From contig PLJH01000138.1 of NCBI GenBank assembly GCA_003139615.1, forward strand, positions 106,736-170,735: a stretch of 64,000 bases of DNA. The letters run 5' to 3'. The notes under the pieces were generated by a model. That model was not told the origin of the DNA. It was given only the letters and a program-made list of their open reading frames with translations, and made no database searches. The stretch comes from Alphaproteobacteria bacterium (GTDB lineage: Bacteria > Pseudomonadota > Alphaproteobacteria > Micropepsales > Micropepsaceae). The translations under genes and the position numbers were made by a program. Of this stretch, positions 1 to 10,543 are shown in pieces (position 1 is the first letter of the stretch; the number at the start of each line of letters is the position of its first letter).

Positions 1-647
1 GCCCGATCGAACGCGGCTTCCACGATCCTTGTGCTCGGCTGGCGCTTCGGCATGCGGTTCCAGACGTCGAGCGCGGCAATCTTGTAGGCTTCGGCGAGCG
101 TCGGATAGTTGAAGGTGTTCTCCACGAAATAGTCGAGCGTGCCCTCGAGGTTCAGCACCGCCTGACCGATGTGGATCAACTCGGTCGCGCCCTCGCCCAC
201 GATGTGGACGCCCAGCAACCGCCGCGTCTCCAGCGAGAAGATCATCTTCATGAATCCCGTGGACAGGCCCATGATGTGTCCGCGGGACGTTTCGCGGAAT
301 CTTGCGACGCCGCACTCGTAGGGTATCGCCCGCTCGCGCACTTCTTCCTCGGTCATGCCGATCGTCGAGATTTCCGGGACCGAATAGATGCCATAGGGAA
401 AGAAGGCCGGCGGCGCCTGCGCGGGCTCGCCGAACGCGTGGCACGCCGCGATGCGCCCCTGCTCCATCGATGTCGAGGCCAGGCTGGGAAAGCCGATCAC
501 GTCGCCGGCCGCATAAATATGCGGCACGGACGTCTGGAACGATTTCGAATCCACTCCGATCCGCCCGCGTGCATCCGCCACCAGGCCGCAATTGGCGAGG
601 CCCAACGTCTCGGTGGCGCCCACGCGGCCGGCCGCGAACAGAACCAT
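1..647 (-). pseudogene. Truncated 3' copy of soluble pyridine nucleotide transhydrogenase (sth), continuing off the left edge
   Basis: Gapless near-identity to 1435-2081 (constant offset 1434) inside the full sth gene; copy stops abruptly at 647 and lacks the N-terminal ~269 codons. Confidence 0.85.
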
Positions 648-677
648 CAAGCAGGCGGCGACATGAAACACATTTCC

Positions 678-1040
678 CTATGACGACGGCGAGGCCTGCG
701 ATTCTCGCACGCCGGACGGCGTCACCCTGAGGAATGCTCCTTCAGCGAGACGCCCGGCGTGCGACAGCAGAGCGGACAGGATCAGGCGCACCTCTGCAGC
801 AGGATCGCCCAGATCGTCGATGAGCATCACGCCAAAATGAGGCAGGTCATCACGATGCACGAGCGCGCCCAGATCGTTGTCCTTCGTCAGGAGAATCCGT
901 CCGCTGGCGTGCGCTTCCGCGAGGAGCGCTCGGTCCCCCGGGTCTTCGGTTCGTTCGGCTCCATAAACCACGTCGTGCCCGGCAGAACGCATGGCCCTGA
1001 CTGCGTGCGCCACAACGTTTGTATCCGCAAGCACGCGCAC
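678..1040 (-). CDS. DUF5615 / PIN-like toxin
   Basis: MRVLADTNVV..AGHDVVYGAE..RILLTKDNDLGALV pattern typical of DUF5615 PIN-like proteins; adjacent to a DUF433 gene. Confidence 0.75.
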   Translation of the reverse strand: MRVLADTNVVAHAVRAMRSAGHDVVYGAERTEDPGDRALLAEAHASGRILLTKDNDLGALVHRDDLPHFGVMLIDDLGDPAAEVRLILSALLSHAGRLAEGAFLRVTPSGVRESQASPSS

Positions 1041-1289
1041 CTATTCGGCCGCGACCGTCAGACCTTCCGCCGCAGCTTTTTCGCTTAGACGGGCCGCGTA
1101 GATCAGGCAAGCATCAATGTCCTCGGGCTCAAGGGCAGGGTAAGCCTCAAGAACTGCCTCGCGTGTTGCTCCCGCCGCCAGCATATTGAGAACCATGGCG
1201 GGCGTGATGCGACGCCCCCTGATGACGGGCTTTCCTCCCATCATTCCCGGTTCGGCGGCGATTCGGGCCAGCAGTTCGGACGCATCCAT
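1041..1289 (-). CDS. DUF433 antitoxin
   Basis: GKPVIRGRRITPAMVLNMLAAGAT..VLEAYPALEPEDIDACLIYAA is the DUF433 pattern; start at MDASELL preferred over the longer ORF. Confidence 0.8.
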   Translation of the reverse strand: MDASELLARIAAEPGMMGGKPVIRGRRITPAMVLNMLAAGATREAVLEAYPALEPEDIDACLIYAARLSEKAAAEGLTVAAE

Positions 1290-1415
1290 GGCAAGCACTG
1301 TAGCACCGATTGCGGAATATTTCAGCACTCACCCGCGGCTTTTTGCAGGTGAAGCGCGGGCGGCCCGAACAGCAGCGGCATGCGGCGCCGACGGGAATTG
1401 CATTCATCCGCCGCT

Positions 1416-2888
1416 TCAGCCGGCCGCCCGTTTCGCCCGATCGAACGCGGCTTCCACGATTCTTGTGCTCGGCTGGCGCTTTGGCATCCGGTTCCAGACG
1501 TCGAGCGCCGCAATCTTGTAGGCCTCGGCGAGGGTCGGATAGTTGAAGGTGTTCTCCACGAAATAGTCGAGCGTGCCTTCGAGGTTCAGCACCGCCTGAC
1601 CGATGTGGATCAACTCGGTCGCGCCCTCGCCCACGATGTGGACGCCCAGCAACCGCCGCGTTTCCAGCGAGAAGATCATCTTCATGAATCCCGTGGACAG
1701 GCCCATGATGTGTCCGCGGGACGTTTCGCGGAATCTTGCGACGCCGCACTCATAGGGAATGGCCCGCTCGCGCACTTCTTCCTCGGTCATGCCGATCGTC
1801 GAGATTTCCGGGACCGAATAGATGCCATACGGAAAGAAGGCCGGCGGCGCCTGCGCGGGCTCGCCGAACGCGTGACACGCCGCGATGCGCCCCTGCTCCA
1901 TCGATGTCGAGGCCAGGCTTGGAAAGCCGATCACGTCGCCGGCCGCATAAATATTCGGCACGGACGTCTGGAATGATTTCGAATCCACACCGATCCGCCC
2001 GCGCGCATCCGCCACCAGGCCGCAATTGGCGAGGCCCAACGTCTCGGTGGCGCCCACGCGGCCGGCCGCAAACAGAACCATGTCTGCGCCGAGTTCGCGC
2101 CCGTCCTCGGTTTCGATCACACAGCGGGATTGACCGTCGACAGTGGCGGATTTCACCTTGCAACCGAACCGCAGCGAGACGCCGCGATCGCGCAAATCGT
2201 GGACGAACTCGTCCACCAGCTCGCGATCGAGAAACGGCAGCATTTTGTCGGACGGCTCGAGAACCGTCACCCTGATGTCCAGCGCGCTGAAAATCGAGGC
2301 GTATTCCATGCCGATGACGCTCGCGCCGATGACCGTCAGGTGGCGCGGGATCGCAGGAAGATCGAGGATCTGGTCGCTGTCGAGAATGAATTTTCCGTCG
2401 AAGGCAATATGAGCGGGGCGATAAGGCGAGGTGCCGACGGCAATCACAAACCTGGCGGCGCGGCACAGCTTGATCTTGCCGTCCTCGAGTTCGATCTCGA
2501 TGCTGTCGGCGTCGAGAAATCCGGCGGCGCCGCGGGCCGTCTCCACGCCGTTGCGCGCGAACTGGTGTTCGAGAATTTCGACTTCATGGTCCAGCGTGAT
2601 GTGCAGCCGCTTCAGGAGATCCGGCGCGTCGATATCCTGTTTGACGCGGTAGGCGCGACCGTAGAACCCGCGCTCCCGCCAGCCGGAAAGATTCAACACG
2701 GTTTCGCGCAGCGTCTTCGAAGGGATGGTACCGGTGTGAACGGAAACACCGCCGACCCTGCGGCCGCGCTCGACGACCAGCACGCGCTTGCCGAACTTCG
2801 CGCCCTGGACCGCAGCCCGACGACCCGCCGGCCCACTGCCGATCACAATCAGGTCATAGACGTCGAACTTGGGTTGCGTGTTTGGCAC
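1416..2888 (-). CDS. sth: Si-specific NAD(P)(+) transhydrogenase
   Basis: YDLIVIGSGPAGRRAAVQGAKFGKRVLVVERG..GTIPSKTLRE; FAD/NAD disulfide-oxidoreductase family. Confidence 0.9.
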   Translation of the reverse strand: MPNTQPKFDVYDLIVIGSGPAGRRAAVQGAKFGKRVLVVERGRRVGGVSVHTGTIPSKTLRETVLNLSGWRERGFYGRAYRVKQDIDAPDLLKRLHITLDHEVEILEHQFARNGVETARGAAGFLDADSIEIELEDGKIKLCRAARFVIAVGTSPYRPAHIAFDGKFILDSDQILDLPAIPRHLTVIGASVIGMEYASIFSALDIRVTVLEPSDKMLPFLDRELVDEFVHDLRDRGVSLRFGCKVKSATVDGQSRCVIETEDGRELGADMVLFAAGRVGATETLGLANCGLVADARGRIGVDSKSFQTSVPNIYAAGDVIGFPSLASTSMEQGRIAACHAFGEPAQAPPAFFPYGIYSVPEISTIGMTEEEVRERAIPYECGVARFRETSRGHIMGLSTGFMKMIFSLETRRLLGVHIVGEGATELIHIGQAVLNLEGTLDYFVENTFNYPTLAEAYKIAALDVWNRMPKRQPSTRIVEAAFDRAKRAAG

Positions 2889-3102
2889 GTTGCCGCCTTC
2901 GGGAAATTTGAAGGCACAGACTACCGCGCGGGAGTTAAGGCCGCCTTTCTGCGCCTGTATGGCGAAAGCGCGCTCCAGAGGGGTGCTAAGGCCATGAATA
3001 CTGTCATCTCCTTGCAGAATTGCGGCCCGAAGAAAACATTGTTACAGATCAGGGCGCTTTCTATCCTGTCTTGTCTATCCCGCCCGATTTGGAGAACCCG
3101 CG

Positions 3103-3789
3103 ATGTCCGGTCCCCTGGAAAGACGCCGCCGCTTTGTGATCGCCTCGCTGGCGACGGCTTTGCTGTTCGGCTGTGCGACGACGCAAACGCCCGAGGCGGG
3201 GCTCGATGCCGCTTATACGCGTTCGATCCCCGCAGCGGCGGTGAAGACGCCGGATTCCGTCCGCACGCTGACGCCGATCGACACAACGAAGCGCGAGATC
3301 ACCGTCGCGCATCTCCAGCCCTATCCCATGATCGACCCGACGCGGTACATCTGGATCTCGCTTCCCGACGAACTGCGGGCGTTCTGCAAGGACAAAAAGG
3401 ACAAGCTGCTCGCATTGGAGATGGCGCTCGGCGTGCCGCCCGACCCGAAGGACGACAAAGTTTTCACCTTCAAGATCAGCCCGGCCGATCTGTTCCGCCC
3501 CTGCGCCAGCAGTCCGGATACGACCACCACATCCTGCTCTGTGGATTTGCCGCGCGATGCGTCCGCCGATTCAATGAGCGAGCATTTCGTGCTCAACCAG
3601 ATGATGACATCCTACCGGATCGGCTTCTCGTCTCCGGGCTACCCCTTCACGGGCATGGGTTGGAGCTATGATTGGGATCCGGACTCGGCGACGCATCAAG
3701 GCGTGTCGGAATATGTCACCAAACCCGGCGCCGCCATCACCGACATCGCGTCAACGACGCCGGCCGCATTTTGCGAGGCGCATTCGTGA
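3103..3789 (+). CDS. Hypothetical lipoprotein
   Basis: N-terminal signal with LLFGC lipobox-like motif. Confidence 0.6.
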   Translation: MSGPLERRRRFVIASLATALLFGCATTQTPEAGLDAAYTRSIPAAAVKTPDSVRTLTPIDTTKREITVAHLQPYPMIDPTRYIWISLPDELRAFCKDKKDKLLALEMALGVPPDPKDDKVFTFKISPADLFRPCASSPDTTTTSCSVDLPRDASADSMSEHFVLNQMMTSYRIGFSSPGYPFTGMGWSYDWDPDSATHQGVSEYVTKPGAAITDIASTTPAAFCEAHS

Positions 3790-3849
3790 AAGTCGGAGTT
3801 AAGGGCACCTAGTCAGTTGCGGCGAAATCGTACCGCCCGACGCGGGCAA

Positions 3850-4095
3850 TCAATTCTCGAATTGCTCGGGCAACTGCCCCGCTTTGAAGATGATGACGGG
3901 TGCGTCGTCGAATTCGCCGAGTTCCTGATCGCCCGAGTTCGAGAAGGCCACGACACCGGCCTTCGTCAGCGCCAGCCTTTCGGCCATGCGGCGCGCCGCT
4001 TCGACCGAGTTGCAGGGAACAGGCGTATCGGCCCTCAAACGGTTCCCCTTGCCGATGCTGAACGCCTGCACGAGGTGGATTGTTTCACGAGCCAT
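3850..4095 (-). CDS. Small conserved hypothetical protein
   Basis: ORF from internal ATG MARETIHLVQAF; coding-like composition. Confidence 0.5.
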   Translation of the reverse strand: MARETIHLVQAFSIGKGNRLRADTPVPCNSVEAARRMAERLALTKAGVVAFSNSGDQELGEFDDAPVIIFKAGQLPEQFEN

Positions 4096-4221
4096 TGGAT
4101 TTGTCCTGGAGGGATGCGAGGAATCGCATCGGAAGACACTGTACACAAGCTGGGACGCAAACGGGAATTCGCACAATTTGGGTCGACACCATACCTAATC
4201 GCCACATGACAGGCGAACCCC

Positions 4222-4797
4222 TCACCCCGCCTTCGGCCCAAACGGCAGCAGCATCGGCACGCGGCGGCGATAGGAGTCGTAGGCGTCGGCGCCCAGTTGT
4301 TCGCGCAGCCAGCGTTCTTCGAGCCGCGCTTTCATCCAGATGCCGAGCGTGATGATCGCGGCGCCCGCGAGCCCCAGAACCGTGCCTTTCACTGCAGCTG
4401 TCGCGAACACGGACAACAGGATGCCGGTATAGATCGGATGGCGCACGAGGCCGTAAGGCCCGCGATCGACCACGTGATGATCCGCCTTCATCGTCACCTG
4501 CCCCGACCACAAAGGCCCCAGATAAATGCGCGCCCACCAGGCGAATGCGAAGCCGAGCGCAATCAAGCCCACGCAAACCCACGCTTCATCGCGCGTCACG
4601 AACCAGAGCCGCAGCGGGCCTTCATAGCCATGCGCCGGAATGAAAAGCAGGATGCCGCCGACGATGAGCACGACGCGATAACCGATCTCTTTGGCCAGCC
4701 CGACGCGCTTTGCAACCGTGCTGCTCCAAAACGCCGCCACGAGCCATGACAGGGTAAACAGAAGCCACAACCCGCCTATAATTCGTGCGATCAGCAT
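4222..4797 (-). CDS. Isoprenylcysteine carboxylmethyltransferase family protein
   Basis: Multi-TM protein with GPYGLVRHPIYTG motif; start at MLIARIIGG within the longer ORF. Confidence 0.8.
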   Translation of the reverse strand: MLIARIIGGLWLLFTLSWLVAAFWSSTVAKRVGLAKEIGYRVVLIVGGILLFIPAHGYEGPLRLWFVTRDEAWVCVGLIALGFAFAWWARIYLGPLWSGQVTMKADHHVVDRGPYGLVRHPIYTGILLSVFATAAVKGTVLGLAGAAIITLGIWMKARLEERWLREQLGADAYDSYRRRVPMLLPFGPKAG

Positions 4798-4913
4798 CGC
4801 GCCATCCTGTGCGTTCACTGCGTCAAATATCCCGACACCGTTTTCATAACGCAAGAGTTCTCTCGACAACAATTCCCGGCATGGGGCCGCAGCCAAGGTA
4901 TCGCCTTGGCCGA

Positions 4914-6602
4914 TTATTGAGCTGGTTCCAGCCAGCCCCGGTATCGCACGATCAGGCCGGTGAGCTTGTGTCCGATTTCGACATGGAAACGGAACCGGCC
5001 GTCCTCGACCGTTTCGAACGCATCCATGCGCAGGCACAGCCACATCGGCAGGCGCACACTGAAGATGCTCCAGCTGCGCAACACGAGTCGCAGCCTCGCA
5101 TCTTCGCGCACCAGCGCCATCGCGAAGGTGAGCGGGCCGAATTGCTCGCACAGCAATCTGTCCCATCGGCCGCGCCCGGCGAACTGGCGGCTGGAAAATG
5201 TTTCGCGGCCGAATGTCCGCGTCCAGGTTTCCACGCCGTTTTCGACTTCGAACCGCACGGTGACGGGCGTGTCCGCGGCCGTGCCGGGAAAGCCCGCGAT
5301 CCACGCGGCCAGGCGCGCAAGAATGTTCGCTCCCCGCTCCACACTCGCGCGCCCCTCCGCCACGCGCACGCGATCGATCGTGTGCATAGCGCGAATCTCG
5401 GCCCGCAGTTCGTCCCAGGCCGGCGCAAGAATTTGCGCGTAAAGATGCGGCGCCCGGTTCGCTGCGTCGCCCCTCACGCCCGTCGCAATCGACCGCACGG
5501 CAAACTGCCGCTCGTAATCCTCGAGTTCCACTTCGCACAACGCCGCGCGCGCGCCGGGCGACGGTGCATGTCCGCCGAGCCTCTTTCGCACCAGCGCCGC
5601 GGCCGCCATCGACGGAATGAACGGCCCGTCGTCGCCTTCGGCAATGAGATGCCAGGAGCGTTCGAGCGGCGTGCCGGCTGCGTCGGCGCCTTTGACCTCC
5701 ACGAACATGCCGCCCCGCTGCTCGCCCCAGCGCAGATGGTTGGTCGCAAAAGACATCAGCGGCGCGAGCACCGACAAACCCGGAAGCAATCGCATCCGCA
5801 CAAGCCAGGCGAGTGCGATCAACAGCCGATGCAATATCTCCGGAACCGGACCCGCGCCGATCCAGACGGTCTGCGCTTCGGGCCACAATTCCGGCAATGC
5901 GCGCAAATCCGGAACGTCGACGAGAGAGAACAGCGTGTTGCGCAACGGCAGGCGGCCGGGAGGCGCAATCGTGAACTGCATCTGCTCGGTGAAGGGATGG
6001 CCCGTTCCCGCGACACCGTTGCGCCTGAGCGCGACGCGCCGGCCGGCATAGACCGCAACCGCGCGCACGACGTTTTCGCCGACACGCGCGAAAGGCGACG
6101 GCGAAATGCCGGCGCGAATGGACTCGACACGCACCATATCGCGCGACAGACGGCGCGTGACGGCGGCGGTGAGAACCGGACAGGTCGAGACGCCCGAAAG
6201 AATGCTTCGCCGCGCCGCCTTCGCCGCCGCATCGTAACGGCCCACACCCGCCACGAACTCCGAGCCGTCGGCCAGATCGAGATAATCGATTCCGTTTGCG
6301 ATGCAGGCTTCGATCACGCGATAAGGCCGCTCGCCATAAGCCTGAAACGGCCCGCTCGCACCGACGAGGATATCGGGACGGAGCGCCGCGAGCTGCGCAT
6401 CGAAGTCTCCGCCGCGGTCGAAGGCCAGCGGCACGAGCGTTGCCTTGGCGAGCCCGCGCGATCTGCAAAACGCCTGGGCTTTCGCGGCGGATCGCCCGGC
6501 AACGATCAGCGTCAGGTGCGGCTCGTCCTCCAGCAACGCAACGAGCCGTCCGCCGAATGTGCCGTAACCGCCGACGATCAGAACTTTGAGAGGCGCGGTC
6601 AT
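4914..6602 (-). CDS. DUF4166-type protein with N-terminal Rossmann (saccharopine dehydrogenase-like) domain
   Basis: LKVLIVGGYGTFGGRLVALLEDEPHLTLIVAGRS N-terminus; DUF4166-like C-terminus. Confidence 0.75.
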   Translation of the reverse strand: MTAPLKVLIVGGYGTFGGRLVALLEDEPHLTLIVAGRSAAKAQAFCRSRGLAKATLVPLAFDRGGDFDAQLAALRPDILVGASGPFQAYGERPYRVIEACIANGIDYLDLADGSEFVAGVGRYDAAAKAARRSILSGVSTCPVLTAAVTRRLSRDMVRVESIRAGISPSPFARVGENVVRAVAVYAGRRVALRRNGVAGTGHPFTEQMQFTIAPPGRLPLRNTLFSLVDVPDLRALPELWPEAQTVWIGAGPVPEILHRLLIALAWLVRMRLLPGLSVLAPLMSFATNHLRWGEQRGGMFVEVKGADAAGTPLERSWHLIAEGDDGPFIPSMAAAALVRKRLGGHAPSPGARAALCEVELEDYERQFAVRSIATGVRGDAANRAPHLYAQILAPAWDELRAEIRAMHTIDRVRVAEGRASVERGANILARLAAWIAGFPGTAADTPVTVRFEVENGVETWTRTFGRETFSSRQFAGRGRWDRLLCEQFGPLTFAMALVREDARLRLVLRSWSIFSVRLPMWLCLRMDAFETVEDGRFRFHVEIGHKLTGLIVRYRGWLEPAQ

Positions 6603-6624
6603 TTGCGAAAAGCGTTCGACATCG

Positions 6625-7698
6625 CTAGTCCGCAATGTCCGGCACGCTCCTGAGCAGCACGCCCCAACATTCCTCGACATGCGATTTCACGGCGTCCTGG
6701 AATTTGAACCAGTCGGTGTCCTGGTATCGCGGCGCATCTTTCCACGTGCATTGCATGCGTATGCCGAAGCTCAGCGTGTCGCCCACAAGGCCGGCATGTT
6801 CGGCGAGATAAATCGCGAGTTTCGTCGCGATCTCTGCCCGTTTCTCGACAAAAGCATCGTCCGACCATTTGCCTTCCCGATAATCGGGGATCGGCGCCGA
6901 GCCATAAGGCGCGGTCAGGGCTCTCGCCGTATAACGCGCGACGCGGATCTCGCGCGCCGCGCTCTTTGTGCCGGGCGTTCCGATATCGTTGCGCAGATCG
7001 GCAACGAGACTCGCTGCAATGGCATCCTGCTCCGTGCCCCACGCGGTACCATGATTGTGGGCATAAAGTTTTCGAAACAGATGTCGGCCGGCATCCATGA
7101 ATCGGTCGGCATTGACGATGGTGGGATTGACCAGCCGGCCATCCGTCCAGATCAAATCCGGGATATCCGGCTTGTGGCCGGCGAGGGCATGGCCGATGCG
7201 CAGCACCGGAATGTCGTCCAGCACGCCTTCGAGTAGGCTTTCGCCGGGATCGCGCGGCATTTCATTGAACGCATGATCGCGACCCAGGAAATTCTGGTGC
7301 GCCCAGGTATCGGCATAGGCATGCGCGCTCGCGCCGATGCGATAGAGATTGTCGGAGCGCAGCGCGGTATCGAGCATCTCGTTTGCGAGCGGGCTGTTGG
7401 GCGTCGCGACCCAGGCGCTCTTGCCGCCGTCCTTCCGCTGCGCGGACGGCGCGTCGGGTTCGCCTGGAATGAAATGAAAGATCGGGAACACGTGCTCGTC
7501 ATGCTGCGGGCGCAGGATGTTCATCGTCTGCGAGATCGTGTTTTTGTAGGCGAAAGGCGTATTGGTGCCCACCTCGAACGCGATGTGGTTGTCGTCGATC
7601 TCCTGTGCGGATTGGGCGAGGACCGTCGCATCCGCGGGCGCGAACCCCGCGCGCGCCGCGATCAGATAGGTCATGTAATAGTGGAATTCGATGTCCAT
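6625..7698 (-). CDS. DUF6765-like conserved hypothetical protein
   Basis: MDIEFHYYMTYLIAARAGF N-terminus; His/Asp-rich. Confidence 0.55.
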   Translation of the reverse strand: MDIEFHYYMTYLIAARAGFAPADATVLAQSAQEIDDNHIAFEVGTNTPFAYKNTISQTMNILRPQHDEHVFPIFHFIPGEPDAPSAQRKDGGKSAWVATPNSPLANEMLDTALRSDNLYRIGASAHAYADTWAHQNFLGRDHAFNEMPRDPGESLLEGVLDDIPVLRIGHALAGHKPDIPDLIWTDGRLVNPTIVNADRFMDAGRHLFRKLYAHNHGTAWGTEQDAIAASLVADLRNDIGTPGTKSAAREIRVARYTARALTAPYGSAPIPDYREGKWSDDAFVEKRAEIATKLAIYLAEHAGLVGDTLSFGIRMQCTWKDAPRYQDTDWFKFQDAVKSHVEECWGVLLRSVPDIAD

Positions 7699-7748
7699 GC
7701 CGGGACCTTCGCCCGCAATAGGGGCGAAGGTCAAAAGAAAGAATGCAT

Positions 7749-8513
7749 TCAGTTCGGCCGCACCGCCTGAAATACCACGACGTCCAGATCGTTGGTATTG
7801 AAGAGGCCACGGCCCGGCACGAGTTTCATGCTGTAGTGATCCCGGCCGATGTCAACCGTATAGACGCGACCATCGGGATCGAACACGGCCCAGGTTCCGG
7901 CATGGCCGTCCGTCAGCCGCACGGATCCGTCGGCCGAGAAATGCGCTGCCAGACTGGTGTCGCAATTGAAATCCGGCGCGCAGACCATCACGGCATAAGT
8001 GCCCACAATCATATCGCGGCGCGGTGCAGCACTCATGCCGCCGCCGCCGGTGTCGCCACCGCCGCCATTGTAATCGACGCCGCTGCCGTCGACCGTCAGC
8101 GAATAATCGCCGCCGGAGCGCACAAGCGTGTTTCCCATCGGCCTGAGTTCGATGACCATCGTTCCTCTGGTGGCGCAGGTGCCCGGCCAATCGTTTTCGA
8201 CCATCTGTCCCGGCGAAGTCACCATCCGCGAGGCCAGCACCTTGCCGCTGCCCTGGTGCAGCACCTCCTGAACGCTCGTCGTCGTGGGGTTGCCGAACAG
8301 GCCCATCGAGGAGAACCGGAGCGAGATGTGCACCGCGCCTTTGTGACAATTGATCAGCCAATATTGCGGCCCGACCATGCTGTCGACAGTGCCATGGTTT
8401 TCGCCCGGCGACAGCGGTGTCGGGTTGCGGACGTCGAGCGATTGTGCGCCGGCCTGCCCGCAAATCGCGACGGCTACGGCGAAGATGGTTCCGACGAGAT
8501 GCATCTTGGACAT
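7749..8513 (-). CDS. Hypothetical secreted protein
   Basis: Signal peptide MSKMHLVGTIFAVAVAICGQAGAQ. Confidence 0.6.
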   Translation of the reverse strand: MSKMHLVGTIFAVAVAICGQAGAQSLDVRNPTPLSPGENHGTVDSMVGPQYWLINCHKGAVHISLRFSSMGLFGNPTTTSVQEVLHQGSGKVLASRMVTSPGQMVENDWPGTCATRGTMVIELRPMGNTLVRSGGDYSLTVDGSGVDYNGGGGDTGGGGMSAAPRRDMIVGTYAVMVCAPDFNCDTSLAAHFSADGSVRLTDGHAGTWAVFDPDGRVYTVDIGRDHYSMKLVPGRGLFNTNDLDVVVFQAVRPN

Positions 8514-8716
8514 GGTTTGGTTCTCCTCCAATGGGTCGAATATCGCGAATACGGCCCTATGCCGCGGTATCGGCTTAGAGCCCGCACACCGGGAAGTCCT
8601 CAAAAACGGCCTCAAAAGTTCTTAAAACCGCTTAATTCTGCGACTCTTGCAAGGCGGCTTGTCCAAACGGCTGCCGGACCCTTAGTCTCGCGCCGCCTGT
8701 GTCCTTGGGGGAGTTC

Positions 8717-10543
8717 ATGCTCAGCCGCCGCCATCTGTTGTCCTCGACGGGATATCTTGTCGTCGCTTCAAGCCTGCCGTTTGCCGCCCGCGCGGATGAC
8801 GCGACGCCGCCTTCGCCCGCGCTCGACAAGCTGTTTGACGATTTCTTCCAGGAGAATCTGCGCCTCAATCCCGAAGGCGCGACCCAGCTGGGTCTCGATA
8901 CGGGCGCCAATGCCGATCTCAGGAGCAAACTGCGCGACGACTCCGCGGCGGGCATTGCCGCGGCGAAAGCGCTCAACGCCGACCAGCTTCGCAGGCTGAA
9001 GGCGATTGACGCCGGCACGCTCACCGGCATGGACCGCGTGAATTACGACACTGTTCTTTATACGCGTGAGTCCGCCGCGGCCGTGATGGCGTTCGATTTC
9101 GGCGGCACGTCGTTCGGCCCATCGCCCTATGTCGTGAGCCAGTTGACCGGCGCTTACCAATCCATTCCGGATTTCCTCGACACCAAGCACAAGATCGCGA
9201 ATGCCGCCGACGCCGACGCTTATCTCTCGCGGCTTGAAGCCTTCGCCGTTCAGATCGACGACAACACGGAGCGCATGAAGCACGACAGTGCTCTCGGCGT
9301 GATGCCGCCCGACTTCCTGCTCGACACGACGTTGGCGCAGATGAAAGGCACGCGGCTGCCCGTCGACCGGACGATCCTCGTCACCTCCATCGCGAAACGC
9401 GCGAAGGACAAGGGGCTCGACCCAAGCTATGCGACGAAAGCCGCCGCTATCTATACGGACAAGATCGCGCCGGCGTTGGACCGCCAGATCGCGGAGACCG
9501 AGAAATTGCGCGCGACCGCCGATCACTCCGCGGGCGTGTGGAAGCTGAAGGACGGCGAAGCGTTCTACCGGGCCACGCTCCGCTCCGCGACCACGACAAG
9601 CATGTCGCCGGATGAGGTCCACCAACTGGGTCTCGATCAGGCGCGCGATATCTCGGCCCGCGTCGACAAGCTGCTCGCGGCGCAAGGCTTGACCAAGGGG
9701 ACAGTCGGCGAGCGCATGGCGGCGCTCTATGCCGATCCCAAGAATCTCTATGCCAATACCGACGACGGCAAGGCGCAGATCATCGCCTATTGCAACCAGC
9801 GCCTGAACGAGATCCGTCCGCGGCTTCCAACCGTGTTCAAGCGCCTGCCCACATATTCGTTCGAAGTGCGCCGCGTGCCGCCTGCGACCGAGCCGGGTGC
9901 GGCGTCCGCCTTCAGCCAGGCGCCCGCGCTCGACGGCTCGCGGCCCGGCATCGTTTATTTCAACCTGCACGACAGCGCGGAATGGCCGAGATTCGCGCTC
10001 TCCACGACTGTGTTCCATGAAGGCCTGCCGGGGCATCAGCTGGAAGGCGGGCTTGCGCTCTCGAACAAGAACCTGCCGCTCATCCGCAAATCGATCGGCT
10101 TCTCGGGCTACGCGGAAGGCTGTGCGCTTTATGCGGAACAACTCGCCGACGAGATCGGCATGTATGACGACGATCCGCTGGGCCGCATCGGCTATCTCAA
10201 ATTCCAGCTGTTCCGCGCCAATCGTTGCGTGGTCGACACGGGTATCCATCACATGAAATGGAGCCGCGAGCAGGCAATCGCCTATTTCGTCGATCAGGAA
10301 GGCGAAGCTCCCGGCTTCGCCACCCGCGAAGTGGAGCGCTATTGCGCCACGCCCGGCCAGGCTTGCAGCTACAAGATCGGGCACACCGTGTGGATCAAGG
10401 CGCGCGAACGCGCCAAGGCGGCGTTGGGCGCGCATTACGATATCAAGGACTTCCATGAGGCGGGATTGAATTGCGGGCGCGTGCCGCTGGACGTGCTCGA
10501 CGGCGTGATCGACCGTTACATCAAGCAGGCGCAGACAATCTGA
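8717..10543 (+). CDS. DUF885 domain protein (putative secreted peptidase/hydrolase)
   Basis: SRRHLLSS signal; FHEGLPGHQLEGGL and GYAEGCALYAEQL motifs of DUF885. Confidence 0.85.
   Translation: MLSRRHLLSSTGYLVVASSLPFAARADDATPPSPALDKLFDDFFQENLRLNPEGATQLGLDTGANADLRSKLRDDSAAGIAAAKALNADQLRRLKAIDAGTLTGMDRVNYDTVLYTRESAAAVMAFDFGGTSFGPSPYVVSQLTGAYQSIPDFLDTKHKIANAADADAYLSRLEAFAVQIDDNTERMKHDSALGVMPPDFLLDTTLAQMKGTRLPVDRTILVTSIAKRAKDKGLDPSYATKAAAIYTDKIAPALDRQIAETEKLRATADHSAGVWKLKDGEAFYRATLRSATTTSMSPDEVHQLGLDQARDISARVDKLLAAQGLTKGTVGERMAALYADPKNLYANTDDGKAQIIAYCNQRLNEIRPRLPTVFKRLPTYSFEVRRVPPATEPGAASAFSQAPALDGSRPGIVYFNLHDSAEWPRFALSTTVFHEGLPGHQLEGGLALSNKNLPLIRKSIGFSGYAEGCALYAEQLADEIGMYDDDPLGRIGYLKFQLFRANRCVVDTGIHHMKWSREQAIAYFVDQEGEAPGFATREVERYCATPGQACSYKIGHTVWIKARERAKAALGAHYDIKDFHEAGLNCGRVPLDVLDGVIDRYIKQAQTI

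Noticed and set aside
2130-3671. 513-aa plus-strand ORF
   Set aside because: Antisense to sth and overlapping the lipoprotein gene in another frame; translation lacks domain features
4798-6468. N-terminal extension of the 748-aa ORF ahead of the methyltransferase
   Set aside because: Out-of-frame shadow of the DUF4166-type gene; the real CDS starts at MLIARIIGG (4797)
4785-6653. 622-aa plus-strand ORF
   Set aside because: Antisense shadow of the DUF4166-type gene (high-GC frame artefact)
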